Origin: Hyphomonas oceanitis SCH89
GTDB lineage: Bacteria; Pseudomonadota; Alphaproteobacteria; Caulobacterales; Hyphomonadaceae
Assembly (NCBI RefSeq): GCF_000685295.1
Contig: NZ_ARYL01000010.1
Coordinates: 49,884 to 113,883 of the forward strand
Direction: 5' to 3'
DNA length: 64,000 nt
Shown: positions 1 through 9,406 of the stretch, piece by piece
Position numbering within the stretch: position 1 is the first letter of the stretch
How the letters are laid out: each line of letters starts with the position of its first letter
Position numbers and translations under genes: made by a program
Notes under the pieces: generated by a model
What the model saw: only the letters and a program-made list of their open reading frames with translations
What the model was told of the DNA's origin: nothing
The model's database searches: none

Positions 1-2
1 TT

Positions 3-1295
3 GAGGCGGCCGGCGGCATCGGACAGATTGCGGGCATCGGGATCACCAACCAGCGCGAGACGACGCTCGTGTGGGACCGGGCGACCGGCAAGCCGATTGC
101 GCCGGCTATTGTCTGGCAAGACCGCCGCACGGCTCGGGTGTGCGAAACGATGAAGGCAGAGGGGCATGAGGCAGCCGTGCAGGCCGAAACGGGCCTGCTG
201 CTGGACCCTTATTTCTCCGCGACCAAGATTGGCTGGATCCTCGATAGTGTGGACGGCGCCCGGGAACGAGCCGAGGCGGGCGAGCTGGCGTTTGGGACGG
301 TCGAGAGCTTCCTGATCTGGAAGCTGACGGGCGGGCAGGTGCACGCCAGCGATGTCACGAATGCCTCGCGCACGCTGCTTTACAGCCTGGGGCTTGGCGG
401 GGACGGGGGCTGGAGCGAGGCGATGGCGGCGCTCTTCAAGGTCCCGATGGGCATTTTGCCTGAGGTGAAGCCCAATGCTGCCGATTTCGGGATGAGCAAT
501 GAAAGCCTCTTTGGCGCGGCGCTGCCGATCCTGTCGGCGGCAGGCGACCAGCAGTCGGCGCTGGTGGGGCAGGGGTGCCTCGCGCCGGGCATGGCGAAGA
601 TCACTTATGGCACCGGCGCCTTCCTTGTGGCGAACACGGGGGCCGAGCGGCCGGATTCACAAAACCGCCTGCTGGGCACAGTCGGATACGAACTGCCGGG
701 CGGCGGGGCGATGGCGCTGGAGGGCTCGATCTTCAATGCGGGCACAGTGGTCAAATGGCTGCGCGATGATCTTGGGCTGATTGATTCGGCGGAGGAGAGC
801 GAGAGCGTGGCATCGGGCCTCAAGACCAATGGCGGCGTGTTCATCGTGCCGGCCTTCACCGGCCTCGGCGCGCCGCACTGGAACGCGGATGTGCGCGGCA
901 CCATCAGCGGCCTGACACGGGCGACTACGGCGGCGCACCTTGTTCGGGCCGGGTTGGAGTCGGCGGCCTACCAGACGCTGGATCTGCTGGAGGCCTTCGA
1001 GGCCGATGGCGCGGGTATTCGCGAATTGCGCGTCGATGGCGGCATGGTCGCAAATGACTGGCTGATGCAGTTCCTGGCCGATATCTGCAACCGGCCCGTG
1101 CTGAGGCCCGACTATCGCGAGATGACGGCGTTAGGTGCAGCGGCACTGGCGGCCATGCAGCTTGGCTGGCTGGCGCCCAAGGAATGGCAGGAGCGCCCCG
1201 TACAGGGCATCCGGTTCGAGCCGAAAATGGCCGACGCCGAGCGAAACACCCTGATCAAGGGCTGGAACGACGCGATGCGCAGAACGCTGGCCTAG
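3..1295 (+). CDS. glpK: Glycerol kinase, 5'-truncated by window edge
   Basis: Phosphorylates glycerol with ATP to sn-glycerol 3-phosphate in the cytosol. The frame is open from base 3, so the start lies before the window; about 430 residues are visible against about 500 for the family, so roughly 70 N-terminal residues are missing. Visible FGGY-kinase marks are GITNQRETT near the edge, the YGTGAF nucleotide-site segment, FTGLGAPHW, and the C-terminal DGGMVANDWLMQFLAD signature. It ends in TAG and converges on the sulfotransferase gene with only about 9 bases between the stops. The rest of the glycerol operon, if any, lies outside the window. Confidence 0.95.
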   Translation, partial: EAAGGIGQIAGIGITNQRETTLVWDRATGKPIAPAIVWQDRRTARVCETMKAEGHEAAVQAETGLLLDPYFSATKIGWILDSVDGARERAEAGELAFGTVESFLIWKLTGGQVHASDVTNASRTLLYSLGLGGDGGWSEAMAALFKVPMGILPEVKPNAADFGMSNESLFGAALPILSAAGDQQSALVGQGCLAPGMAKITYGTGAFLVANTGAERPDSQNRLLGTVGYELPGGGAMALEGSIFNAGTVVKWLRDDLGLIDSAEESESVASGLKTNGGVFIVPAFTGLGAPHWNADVRGTISGLTRATTAAHLVRAGLESAAYQTLDLLEAFEADGAGIRELRVDGGMVANDWLMQFLADICNRPVLRPDYREMTALGAAALAAMQLGWLAPKEWQERPVQGIRFEPKMADAERNTLIKGWNDAMRRTLA

Positions 1296-1304
1296 GAGCG
1301 CTGG

Positions 1305-2090
1305 TCAGGCGTAGCCAAGCAGCGCCCGCAGGCCGGGCACGGCATAGTCGACCAGTTTTTTCTGCGCGTCAGGCAGAACGTCCGGCAGGCGGGAATCGTC
1401 GACATCAAGATTGTCGCGCGATGTGCTGCTCTGGGCCTTGTCGCTGCCAATGATGACGCGTTCGCGCCAGTCATCTGGCACGGCAATACCGCAATCTTGC
1501 AAAAGCCTTGCAAAGTAGACTTCCGACTCTTGGGAGTTGAGGTCTTTGAGGTGGGACACAATGTCTTCGTAGCGATAGAGCTTAACGTGAGTTCCAAGCC
1601 AGGCCGCTGCGTTGTGGGTGTAGATGTCATGCATTGTGGGCGCTTTGCCGTGAATTCCAAAGATCATCATATTCATGAGATCGCCGGCGCTGTATTGACG
1701 GACTCGCAAATGGGCAAGATTGCCGTCGAAATTCTCTGATAGGAAGAATCGAGCGCGGGCTAGGACCCAAGTGTAGGGGTCGCGAACGAGTAGGATATGG
1801 TGGGATAAGCTCGTTGCGAGCGATGATTCGTCGGAGAATAAAAGGTGCCCCCAGCTGAGTGCCGGCGTGTCAGGGTGCAGGGCCCTGGTATGCTGCCGCA
1901 AGTTGGGTATCTGGATGAAATCATTATGGTATTGTTGCTCAACCGGTACGAACATCCGTATGATATTGCGCATAAGGTGAGTGCCACTCTTGGGTACTGA
2001 ATTCAGGAATACCGGCTTGGTGAGCGGCGCCTGGCTGAACTCGGTATTTCGGCTGTTTAGATTGTCCTGATTCATTGATATTCGGGGCAT
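1305..2090 (-). CDS. Sulfotransferase-family protein
   Basis: A 261-residue protein of the PAPS-dependent sulfotransferase fold. The 5'-phosphosulfate loop is seen as SVPKSGTHLMRN near residue 32, and a 3'-phosphate-type segment as LLVRDPYTWVLARARFF in mid-protein. The acceptor cannot be predicted; a polysaccharide or lipid is plausible by family. The ATG at 2090 is preceded by a strong AGGGAGG ribosome site about 7 bases away, so it is preferred over the ATG at 2075. It lies downstream of the TonB receptor on the same strand, but a terminator separates them. Codons are visibly more AT-rich than in neighbouring housekeeping genes, which may indicate transfer (inference). Confidence 0.8.
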   Translation of the reverse strand: MPRISMNQDNLNSRNTEFSQAPLTKPVFLNSVPKSGTHLMRNIIRMFVPVEQQYHNDFIQIPNLRQHTRALHPDTPALSWGHLLFSDESSLATSLSHHILLVRDPYTWVLARARFFLSENFDGNLAHLRVRQYSAGDLMNMMIFGIHGKAPTMHDIYTHNAAAWLGTHVKLYRYEDIVSHLKDLNSQESEVYFARLLQDCGIAVPDDWRERVIIGSDKAQSSTSRDNLDVDDSRLPDVLPDAQKKLVDYAVPGLRALLGYA

Positions 2091-2127
2091 TCGATGCCTC
2101 CCTCTACAATTTGACGGCCCACTATGT

Positions 2128-2160
2128 AAAAAAGCGGCTGGCAGGCTGCCAGCCGCTTTT
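2128..2160 (-). terminator. Intrinsic terminator after the TonB receptor gene
   Basis: Perfect inverted repeat with arms AAAAGCGGCTGGC and GCCAGCCGCTTTT around a 5-base loop. Read on the minus strand the stem is followed by six T. It lies just after the receptor stop and before the sulfotransferase ribosome site, so it should end receptor transcription or leave only read-through into the sulfotransferase gene. Confidence 0.85.
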
Positions 2161-2181
2161 AAGTATACATTCAGCCCGATA

Positions 2182-5133
2182 CTAGAACGACTTGCTTACA
2201 TTCAGGAAGAAGCGACGGCCGATTGCATCGTACTGTGAGTAGAAGGCAGATGTGCCTACCCTGTCATACTCGCTGGAGACTGCAGAAAGGGCTGGTGGAT
2301 GTTCGTCGAATACGTTGCGAACGCCCACGCGCACTTCAAATCCGTTGGGTAACTCACGCCCGACCGACACGCTGTGATACGTTACCTGCTCGGTTTTAAG
2401 TTTCAATCCGACCGGCTGGCCGAGATAGTTGGGCCATGCGTCGCCATTGTCTTCGATGTAGCTATCCAAGTTTGACGTCGCACCAATGAAATCCATGCCC
2501 CAGAAGTAGGACCATGGACCACGGTCCAGCGTGACGTTGAGGTTACCAACCCATTCCGGCTCACCTGCTTCCCCTGTGGTGTCTAGCGGTTCACTGGTTG
2601 AAAAAAGAACGATCTCATCATCTATTTGATATGTGTGCTGAGTATTTAGCGTCAGTGTGCCGAACGAAAAATCACGGCTGTACTCAGCGTTGAAGTCAAA
2701 GCCGGTGTTGGTCTGTGTCGCCACGTTGATGAAGTCGTTAGTGACCGTGTCGATGAGGTAGTTGTTGGGATCCCGGGTGAACTGGCCGCACAGCGGTTCG
2801 GTTGCGAAGCTCTCCGAGTCATAGCAACCAAGCAGGATGTTCGCCGCGCCAAGACGGGTAATCTCGTCCTTGATCTCGATTTCGAAATAATCGAGCGTTG
2901 CCCGGAAGTTGATCCATGTTGGCGCCCAGATGATCCCAATATTCATTGCCTCGGACGTTTCGGGCGCGAGGAATGGGTTGCCTGTTGACGAAACGGTTGC
3001 AGAGCCGCCGCCGCCTGTCGGAACGAGCCCCGCAGGAAGGTCGGCCGCGCAATTGTCGAAGCGGCGTTGAGATATCGTTCCGTTGTCATACGCGTCGACG
3101 TAGTTAACGCAGGGATCAATAGATCTCTGGCCGGCAAATGCGGTTTGCCCGGCGAGTGCGGCCTCGAAAAGTTCCGCACCGCGGAACGACGTCCCGTATG
3201 TAGCCCGCAATTTGACGGAAGGCACAACCTGCCAGCCTAAGCCCGCCTTGTAGGTCGTGTTGTCCTGGCCAGCCTGTTGATCGCGTACATTGGTCTCTTC
3301 GCTTGTCCAACGTGCCGACAGTGAAAGGTCGAGCGCCTCCATCAGCGGAGCGTCCTTGATCAGCGGAATGGCAAGTTCGCCAAAGATTGAGCTGGTATTC
3401 TTGGCGCCCTTTGTGATGCCAGCGCTGGATGATCCCCAAGCATTGCCATCTCGGGTGACTTCTCCTGGGATATCATTGATGCGTTCGCGCAGGCGGTTTG
3501 CACCAAATCCGGCGCCGACCGTGCCGGCAGGCAGTTCGAAGAGCGGCCCATCAAAGAACATTTCAAATTGCGTCTGCTCATAAACGGTGTTGCCAGTTTC
3601 ACTGCCAAACATGAACTCGCGGTCTTGATCCGACACGTTGCCACGAAGTGTTTCCGGGTCATACCAGTTCACATCCACACAATTGACTCCCCGAACCGGC
3701 GTTACCGAGCCCGCACATGTGTTGCCATTGAACCACTGGTAGGGTGTTATCGCGTCATCGTAGATCAGGTCTTGCTGATAGTCTCCGTCCGACCGCGAGA
3801 ATTGAAGGTAGGCATTATAATTCCAGTCCGAGAGCGCTGCATCGAAATTGCCGCGCACGCCGGCGACTGTATTGATGTAGTCAACGGTAATCTTTGTGTC
3901 GTTATGATCGGTAATCGCCGTCGGGCTGAGTCCAACAAATGCTCCGCTTCCTGCTACGCTTCCCCAACCATTGGCGAGCGCACTCGGACTGTTACTGATG
4001 GGAGTGCCGCCATAGTCGTAGACGTAGTCATACGTCCAGAACTGTCGATAGCCATTCACGTATGTCTCGCGACGGTTCATTAGGAATTCGCCATAGACGT
4101 CCATGTGCGAGCTGACTTCAAACTCCCCTGTACCGTAGAGCGTAATGCGCTCAACTTCCGGGCTCAGCGACTCTTCGTCTTGGAAAACGCTGTCGGCGTT
4201 TACAAGGCCGAGTGAGTCGCGGGCCGACGGGCCAAAAACGGGGTCTGGCGTTGCTCCCGGAAGCAGAAGCTCATCATAACCAACAGCGTAGAAACCGCCC
4301 GGTACGACAAGCCCAGCTGTATTGTTCACCGGGAATCCTGGCAGATAGTTGCCGAGGTCCCCGTCATAATCATACTGAATAAGCTGGGGGCGCCCCTGCC
4401 AAGGGGACGTCACTTGGGATGGGGAATTATAGTCGTAAACCCAAATATGACCCCAAGCCAGATCGTTACAGCGTGCATTGCCTGTGCGTGGATCGATGAC
4501 GTCTGCGCGCGAGCCATCGCTATTGAAGTAATAGTCTTCGCCGCACTTGTAATAGTCCCGGTCACCGCGAGCGAGCTCTTCCTGCTTGTAGTAGTCGAAG
4601 GAAAGCATCGCATGGCCGCGCTCAAATGTTTTGCCCCAGGTTGCGCTGCCTTGGAGCTGTTCGCCGCCGGAATTTTCCGGAGCTGATACAAAAAAGTCCA
4701 AGTCCAGACCATCATCCTTTTTGGTTATAATGTTCACAACACCCGCAACGGCATCTGAACCATAGACAGACGAAGCGCCGTCTTTAAGGATTTCAACGCT
4801 TTCCACAGCGGAAAGCGGTATGGCGTTCAGGTCAAAGGCCGAAACAGCACCACGCGTACCGGCAGGTCCTGCACGACGACCGTTAATCAAGACGAGTGTG
4901 CGATTGGCGCCAAGTCCGCGCAGCGAAACCGTTTCAGTACCGACGCCCCCGTTTTGTACAAATGCGGACGACGACGCCGCAGTCACTTGCGGAGAGCCAG
5001 CTGCAACCGTCGCAGTCTGAAGCAGGGAGCCGACATCTGAAATGCCCTCAAGCGCCGCCTCGTCCGTTCTTAGAATCTGGATAGGCGCGACGCTCGTGTA
5101 CTCGCTCGACAGGCGCGAACCCGTAACGCGCAC
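2182..5133 (-). CDS. TonB-dependent outer-membrane receptor (body; 5' end frameshifted)
   Basis: A 983-residue open frame holding the plug and beta-barrel of a large TonB-dependent receptor, which imports siderophores, vitamins or oligosaccharides with TonB/ExbBD energy. Plug marks: TVSLRGLGANRTLVLINGRR and VESVEILKDGASSVYGSDAVAGVVNII. The barrel ends in aromatic SKSF, as outer-membrane proteins do. In this frame the first codon is a GTG at 5133 with no signal peptide. The signal peptide lies directly upstream in another frame (5306 to about 5135), so the gene is interrupted by a one-base deletion or two-base insertion near 5135. It could be a real pseudogene, phase variation or a sequencing error. 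The substrate is unknown. Confidence 0.85.
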   Translation of the reverse strand: MRVTGSRLSSEYTSVAPIQILRTDEAALEGISDVGSLLQTATVAAGSPQVTAASSSAFVQNGGVGTETVSLRGLGANRTLVLINGRRAGPAGTRGAVSAFDLNAIPLSAVESVEILKDGASSVYGSDAVAGVVNIITKKDDGLDLDFFVSAPENSGGEQLQGSATWGKTFERGHAMLSFDYYKQEELARGDRDYYKCGEDYYFNSDGSRADVIDPRTGNARCNDLAWGHIWVYDYNSPSQVTSPWQGRPQLIQYDYDGDLGNYLPGFPVNNTAGLVVPGGFYAVGYDELLLPGATPDPVFGPSARDSLGLVNADSVFQDEESLSPEVERITLYGTGEFEVSSHMDVYGEFLMNRRETYVNGYRQFWTYDYVYDYGGTPISNSPSALANGWGSVAGSGAFVGLSPTAITDHNDTKITVDYINTVAGVRGNFDAALSDWNYNAYLQFSRSDGDYQQDLIYDDAITPYQWFNGNTCAGSVTPVRGVNCVDVNWYDPETLRGNVSDQDREFMFGSETGNTVYEQTQFEMFFDGPLFELPAGTVGAGFGANRLRERINDIPGEVTRDGNAWGSSSAGITKGAKNTSSIFGELAIPLIKDAPLMEALDLSLSARWTSEETNVRDQQAGQDNTTYKAGLGWQVVPSVKLRATYGTSFRGAELFEAALAGQTAFAGQRSIDPCVNYVDAYDNGTISQRRFDNCAADLPAGLVPTGGGGSATVSSTGNPFLAPETSEAMNIGIIWAPTWINFRATLDYFEIEIKDEITRLGAANILLGCYDSESFATEPLCGQFTRDPNNYLIDTVTNDFINVATQTNTGFDFNAEYSRDFSFGTLTLNTQHTYQIDDEIVLFSTSEPLDTTGEAGEPEWVGNLNVTLDRGPWSYFWGMDFIGATSNLDSYIEDNGDAWPNYLGQPVGLKLKTEQVTYHSVSVGRELPNGFEVRVGVRNVFDEHPPALSAVSSEYDRVGTSAFYSQYDAIGRRFFLNVSKSF

Positions 5134-5306
5134 GAGACATCAAGCTTCTTTTCGTCTGCAGCTTCAGTAACCGGCGCGACGACGGCAACTGCCTCGTCTT
5201 CCGTTACATCTGCTTCCTGTGCGAAAACATTGCTGCCAAGTCCGGCGCACAACGCCGTGATGGCAACCGTGCGCAATAGCGCACCGCTGTAATTCATAGG
5301 TTTCAT
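5134..5306 (-). pseudogene. Detached 5' end (signal peptide) of the TonB receptor
   Basis: From the ATG at 5306, with GGAG about 12 bases upstream, the frame encodes a signal peptide (MKPMNYSGALLRTVAI...NVFAQ, cleavage expected after an A-x-A-like site) and an acidic linker ending EKKLDV. It then leaves the receptor frame near 5135 and runs on to a stop at about 5070 with an arginine-rich nonsense tail. The receptor's RVTGSR, the usual start of the mature TonB-receptor region, begins at once in the other frame. Together the two pieces make a normal receptor of about 1040 residues. Confidence 0.75.
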
Positions 5307-5652
5307 GAGTGGCTTCTCCGTTTCCCTCATTTCATGGAGAGCATCCGTCAATGACCCGGCCTCAACTCCGGCAATAAGACGACTACCCCTGCATGAATTG
5401 TTGCGATCTCGTAATCTAGAGATCAATGGCGATTATGCATAATTGGTCAAAAGAGTGACATTAGTGACATATTTGCCATAATTCGTGCGCGGATTGCACA
5501 AGCTATGCACAGTTTGAGCATCGCAGAGTCCATTTGGGCAAGACTATGCCACGAAGGCGCATTCTGGCAGAAGCGTCTGCTTCAGGTAAACACCGTGAGT
5601 TGACATGCCCGCGGCTGCCGGGTGACACCGGAATGAGGGAGACCAACAGACC
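5307..5652. promoter_or_regulatory. Divergent intergenic region, TonB receptor / S9 peptidase
   Basis: About 345 bases between divergent genes, visibly more AT-rich than the flanks, so it must hold both promoters. A tandem AGTGACATT/AGTGACATA lies at 5454-5471 and is a candidate operator. A minus-strand TTGACC at about 5447 could be a -35 box for the receptor, but no strong -10 is evident. No convincing gene is seen in this stretch. Confidence 0.4.
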
Positions 5653-7677
5653 ATGATGAAACCGATCCTGACTTCGCTTCTGCTCGCATGTGGCCTTGCC
5701 GCGCCCGTCATGGGCCCAGCCAGCGCGGACCCCATTCCAATTGATGACCTTGCCCGCCTTCCGGCCATTGAGAACGTCACCGTTACGACGGACGGCAAGA
5801 CAATGTTCGCCTTGCTCGGGCCGAGCACGGGCAATGATCAGGATCGCGCCGTGGTTGCGGCATGGGATCTCGAAGACCTGTCAAAGGCGCCGGTCATCGC
5901 CGGACCCGACGGCAATGACAGCGAGTTCATGTACCTGCAGGCACTGAAGAATGGTTATGTTCTGGCGGCTGTGCGCAGACCTTTCACCGGCTCCCTGCGC
6001 GGCTGCAGCGAGGGCAAGTCGACCGGCTCCACGCGCACGTGGGTGGTAAAAACACTCATCACCGACAAGACTTTCAAGAAGTTCGAAGAGCCATTCATCG
6101 ACATGGGCAGCATGCGCGGCATGAGCAAGAACACCGAAACGTGCCTGCGCATGGAAGCTCGTGGGTCGGTCGTTTCACGCATGGCCGCGGACCCGGACAC
6201 AGTGCTGATTTCACGCCTCAGCGCGAAATCCTTCGAAACAGAACTTGCCCGTCTGAACCTCAAGGACAACAAGGTTGACGTCGTTTACCAGAACTCCGGC
6301 ACCCGCGCGGCTGGCTATGCCGATCCTTGGGATGGCGAGGTGATGTCAGAGGCCGATTTCGACGAAACTTCCGATACTTTCTACCAGGACACGTATCTGA
6401 AGGTCGAAAAAGGCGGCACCCTGGAGAAACAGGATGCGCTGCGGATTGACCTCGTTGATCGTCGCAAGCTGGACGTCATCCATTGGGATGGGCAGACTGG
6501 CCTTTACTACATCCTGACGAACAAGATGTCAGACAAGGCGCAGATCTACACCTATGATCCGAAGACAAAGACGCTGAGCGACGAGCCGGTTTTCGCGCAT
6601 CCTGATTTTGATGCGGCGGGCATGGTCACCTCTACTGTTGCGGCAGAGTTCGGCAAGGTTCTGGGCTTTACATACTATGCCGATATTGTCCGCACCACTT
6701 GGGTAGACCCGGATCTGGGCGGCATCGTCCTTGGTCTCGAACAGGCTATGCCGGGCGAGAATATCAGCGTCATTTATGCATCTGACGACCGCAACCGCAT
6801 CATCTTCGAAGCCTCGTCCGTGAAGAACGCGGGGCGTTTTTACGTGCTGGATGATCGCAAGAACCTGCAATCGCTTGGCGCGGCGCGGCCGTGGATCGAT
6901 CCGGCTGATATCGGTGATACCAAGCTGGTCTATTACGACGCCCGCGATGGCCGTAAAACGCCGGCCCTGCTGACCACGCCTGCCGGCTGGAAAGAGGGTG
7001 ACGCACCGGGCAAGGCGATCGTGCTGCCGCATGGCGGCCCCTGGGCGCGGGACTTTGGCGGCTGGGATGCCAGCGGATGGATTCCGTTCCTGACATCGCG
7101 CGGCTTCGCCGTTCTCCAGCCGCAATATCGCGGCAGCACCGACTGGGGGCTTGACCAGTGGCGCGCCGGTGACGGCCAGTATGGCTACAAGGCGCAGGAC
7201 GACCTGGAAGATGGCGCTGCATGGCTTGTCTCGAGCGGGCTGGCCAAGGCCGACCGCATGGCGATCTTCGGCTATTCCTATGGCGGCTATGCCGCGATGG
7301 CGGCAACGACGCGGACAAACAGTCCCTTCCAGTGCGCCATTGCCGGGGCCGGTTATGCCGAATCCGCCAAGATCAATGTCGGCGTGGACCGCAGCCGCTT
7401 TGGCCGCATGGCCTATGCCAACGCTCTCTCAGGCAAAGACGTGATTCGCGATGCGGATCAGGCCAGCATTCCTGTCCTGATCTTCCATGGCGACCGCGAC
7501 GTGCGCGTGCCCAACACGTTTGGCGAAGCGTTCTATAATGCCGTGAAGGGCCACACCAAGGCCAAATATGTCAGCATTGCTGACCAGCCTCACAGCCTGC
7601 CCTGGACGCCGGACCAGCAGCGCCAGTCGCTGGAGGCCATTGAGGACTTCCTTTATGGAGAGTGCGGCCTGAAATAG
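5653..7677 (+). CDS. Secreted S9-family prolyl-oligopeptidase-like serine peptidase
   Basis: 674 residues: an N-terminal signal peptide (MMKPILTSLLLACGLAAPV, cleavage near ASA-D), a beta-propeller-like region to about residue 430, and an alpha/beta-hydrolase catalytic domain. The triad is readable: Ser542 in GYSYGG, Asp616 in HGDRDVRVP, His647 in QPHSLPW. Enzymes of this kind (DPP/acylaminoacyl-peptidase group) cleave dipeptides or acyl residues from peptides, here probably in the periplasm. A GAGGGAG ribosome site precedes the ATG. It stands alone between the divergent receptor gene and the tRNA and may help degrade imported peptides (inference). Confidence 0.9.
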   Translation: MMKPILTSLLLACGLAAPVMGPASADPIPIDDLARLPAIENVTVTTDGKTMFALLGPSTGNDQDRAVVAAWDLEDLSKAPVIAGPDGNDSEFMYLQALKNGYVLAAVRRPFTGSLRGCSEGKSTGSTRTWVVKTLITDKTFKKFEEPFIDMGSMRGMSKNTETCLRMEARGSVVSRMAADPDTVLISRLSAKSFETELARLNLKDNKVDVVYQNSGTRAAGYADPWDGEVMSEADFDETSDTFYQDTYLKVEKGGTLEKQDALRIDLVDRRKLDVIHWDGQTGLYYILTNKMSDKAQIYTYDPKTKTLSDEPVFAHPDFDAAGMVTSTVAAEFGKVLGFTYYADIVRTTWVDPDLGGIVLGLEQAMPGENISVIYASDDRNRIIFEASSVKNAGRFYVLDDRKNLQSLGAARPWIDPADIGDTKLVYYDARDGRKTPALLTTPAGWKEGDAPGKAIVLPHGGPWARDFGGWDASGWIPFLTSRGFAVLQPQYRGSTDWGLDQWRAGDGQYGYKAQDDLEDGAAWLVSSGLAKADRMAIFGYSYGGYAAMAATTRTNSPFQCAIAGAGYAESAKINVGVDRSRFGRMAYANALSGKDVIRDADQASIPVLIFHGDRDVRVPNTFGEAFYNAVKGHTKAKYVSIADQPHSLPWTPDQQRQSLEAIEDFLYGECGLK

Positions 7678-7741
7678 CTGAAACGACTTGTCGCCACCTC
7701 GCTCGCGGGGTGGCGCCTCAGGCCTGATTTTCTGGGAAAAC

Positions 7742-7816
7742 TGGTGCCGCGAGGGAGAATTGAACTCCCGACCTCGTCATTACCAATGACGCGCTCTACC
7801 ACTGAGCTACCGCGGC
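7742..7816 (-). tRNA. tRNA-Thr (anticodon GGT)
   Basis: Read on the minus strand: acceptor GCCGCGG pairs with the 3' strand before an encoded ACCA end; D-arm TAGCTCAGTGGTAGAGC; anticodon stem CGTCA/TGACG with loop TTGGTAA giving anticodon GGT; T-arm GGGAG/CTCCC with TTCAATT loop. It is 75 nt including CCA. It reads ACC/ACT threonine codons. Confidence 0.95.
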
Positions 7817-7893
7817 GTTGCCGTTTGCAAGTCGCGGCTTTAGCTTAAGCCTACCCAGATGAAAAGACCGTTTCGCCGCGAAAAGCTGTACTT

Positions 7894-8034
7894 ATGTCCC
7901 ATACGCCGAAAGACCCGCAAATTGCTGCCCGCCGCGCTGAGGCGCTGCGGGCGAATCTGAAACGCCGGAAGGCTGCCTCCCGGAAGGCGAGCGACACGCC
8001 GCCTGCGCCTGAAAAGCCAACCAAAAGCTCCTGA
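7894..8034 (+). CDS. Small basic protein upstream of murA
   Basis: A 46-residue ORF starting MSHTPKDPQIAARRAEALR and ending in a Lys/Pro-rich tail. The RRAEALRANLKRRK core resembles a small conserved alphaproteobacterial protein I recall next to murA; its function is unknown. It is strongly basic, probably helical, with no membrane segment or signal peptide. It ends about 80 bases before murA on the same strand, so co-transcription is plausible. No good ribosome site is visible, which lowers confidence. Confidence 0.55.
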   Translation: MSHTPKDPQIAARRAEALRANLKRRKAASRKASDTPPAPEKPTKSS

Positions 8035-8116
8035 CGCTGCCTCGGCGCCAACAATGCCCCACCCACAGCACAATCACGCCTTTCCCGCGCCGTGAACCGC
8101 TCTATAAGTGCGCCCC

Positions 8117-9397
8117 ATGGATAGATTGAACATTATTGGCGGCGCTGAGCTCAACGGCCGCATTCCCGTTTCCGGCGCCAAGAACTCGGCGCTGAAGCTC
8201 ATGGTGGCTTGCCTGCTGACCGACGAGCCGATCACGCTGACCAATATGCCAAGCTTGGCGGACACGCGCTTCCTGGCGCAGCTGCTGGAGACTCTCGGTG
8301 TGGAGGTCTACTGGCCAAAGGGCGAGTCGACGTGCCACCTCAATGCTGCCGAGCTGAAAAGCACGATCGCGCCCTATGAACAGGTGCGCAAGATGCGGGC
8401 GAGCTTCAACGTTCTTGGACCGTTGATTGCCCGTTCCGGGCACGCGACCGTGTCATTGCCGGGCGGTTGCGCGATCGGTGCGCGACCGGTCGACCTCCAT
8501 TTGCAGGCACTGGAAGCCATGGGCGCTGACCTGAAGGTCGAGCAGGGCTATGTGAAGGCGGCAGCCATTCAGGGCCTCAAAGGCGCTCATATCGTGTTCT
8601 CGATGCCGAGCGTCGGCGCGACGGAGCATGCGATGCTGACGGCCACGCTGGCGTCAGGTGAGACCATTCTCGAAAACGCGGCGCGCGAGCCGGAGATCGA
8701 GGATCTCGCTGACTGCCTGAACAAGATGGGCGCGAAGATTACCGGCGCCGGCACGTCCACGATCCGCGTCCAGGGCGTGGAAAAGCTGCACGGCACCACG
8801 CATGCCGTGATGCCGGACCGGATCGAGGCGGGCACTTATGCCATGGCGGCAGCGGCAGCGGGCGGCGACGTCACACTCGACGGCTGCCCGGTCGAGGCGC
8901 TCGGCGCGATGATTGCCAAGCTGCGCGAGGCCGGTGTTACGGTGGACGCCGACGAAGCGGCCCAGACGCTGCGCATCCGTCGCAATGGCACGCGCCTCAA
9001 GGCGGTGAACGTATCGACCCAGCCGCACCCCGGTTTCCCCACGGACTTGCAGGCTCAGTTCATGGCACTGATGAGCGTTGCCGATGGCACGAGCATCATC
9101 CGCGAGACGATTTTCGAGAACCGTTTCATGCACGCCCCCGAGCTGCAGCGGCTGGGCGCCAATATTCTCGTGCGTGGGCAGGAAGCCGTTGTGAAGGGCG
9201 TTCCGCACCTCACTGGCGCGCCTGTTATGGCGACAGACCTGCGCGCTTCGGTATCACTTGTGATTGCAGGGCTTGCGGCCGAGGGTGAGACTGTGGTGAA
9301 CCGTATCTACCATCTCGATCGCGGGTTCGAGCGGCTGGAAGCAAAACTGAATGCCTGCGGCGCCAATATCAAGCGCCTGTCGGGCGAGGATGAATAA
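8117..9397 (+). CDS. murA: UDP-N-acetylglucosamine 1-carboxyvinyltransferase
   Basis: Transfers enolpyruvyl from phosphoenolpyruvate to UDP-GlcNAc, the first committed step of peptidoglycan synthesis, in the cytosol. 426 residues from the ATG at 8117, matching the family; a GTG at 8108 would add only three residues. N-terminal MDRLNIIGG...[10 protein letters not shown] is typical. The catalytic Cys is present at position 118 in [11 protein letters not shown], so the enzyme should be sensitive to fosfomycin in principle. It is followed 9 bases later by the DUF2948 gene, a common alphaproteobacterial pairing. Confidence 0.97.
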   Translation: MDRLNIIGGAELNGRIPVSGAKNSALKLMVACLLTDEPITLTNMPSLADTRFLAQLLETLGVEVYWPKGESTCHLNAAELKSTIAPYEQVRKMRASFNVLGPLIARSGHATVSLPGGCAIGARPVDLHLQALEAMGADLKVEQGYVKAAAIQGLKGAHIVFSMPSVGATEHAMLTATLASGETILENAAREPEIEDLADCLNKMGAKITGAGTSTIRVQGVEKLHGTTHAVMPDRIEAGTYAMAAAAAGGDVTLDGCPVEALGAMIAKLREAGVTVDADEAAQTLRIRRNGTRLKAVNVSTQPHPGFPTDLQAQFMALMSVADGTSIIRETIFENRFMHAPELQRLGANILVRGQEAVVKGVPHLTGAPVMATDLRASVSLVIAGLAAEGETVVNRIYHLDRGFERLEAKLNACGANIKRLSGEDE

Positions 9398-9406
9398 GGG
9401 GCCAAT

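Noticed and set aside
7692..7715. Hairpin CGCCACC/GGTGGCG after the S9 peptidase
   Set aside because: No T tract follows, so it is not called a terminator.
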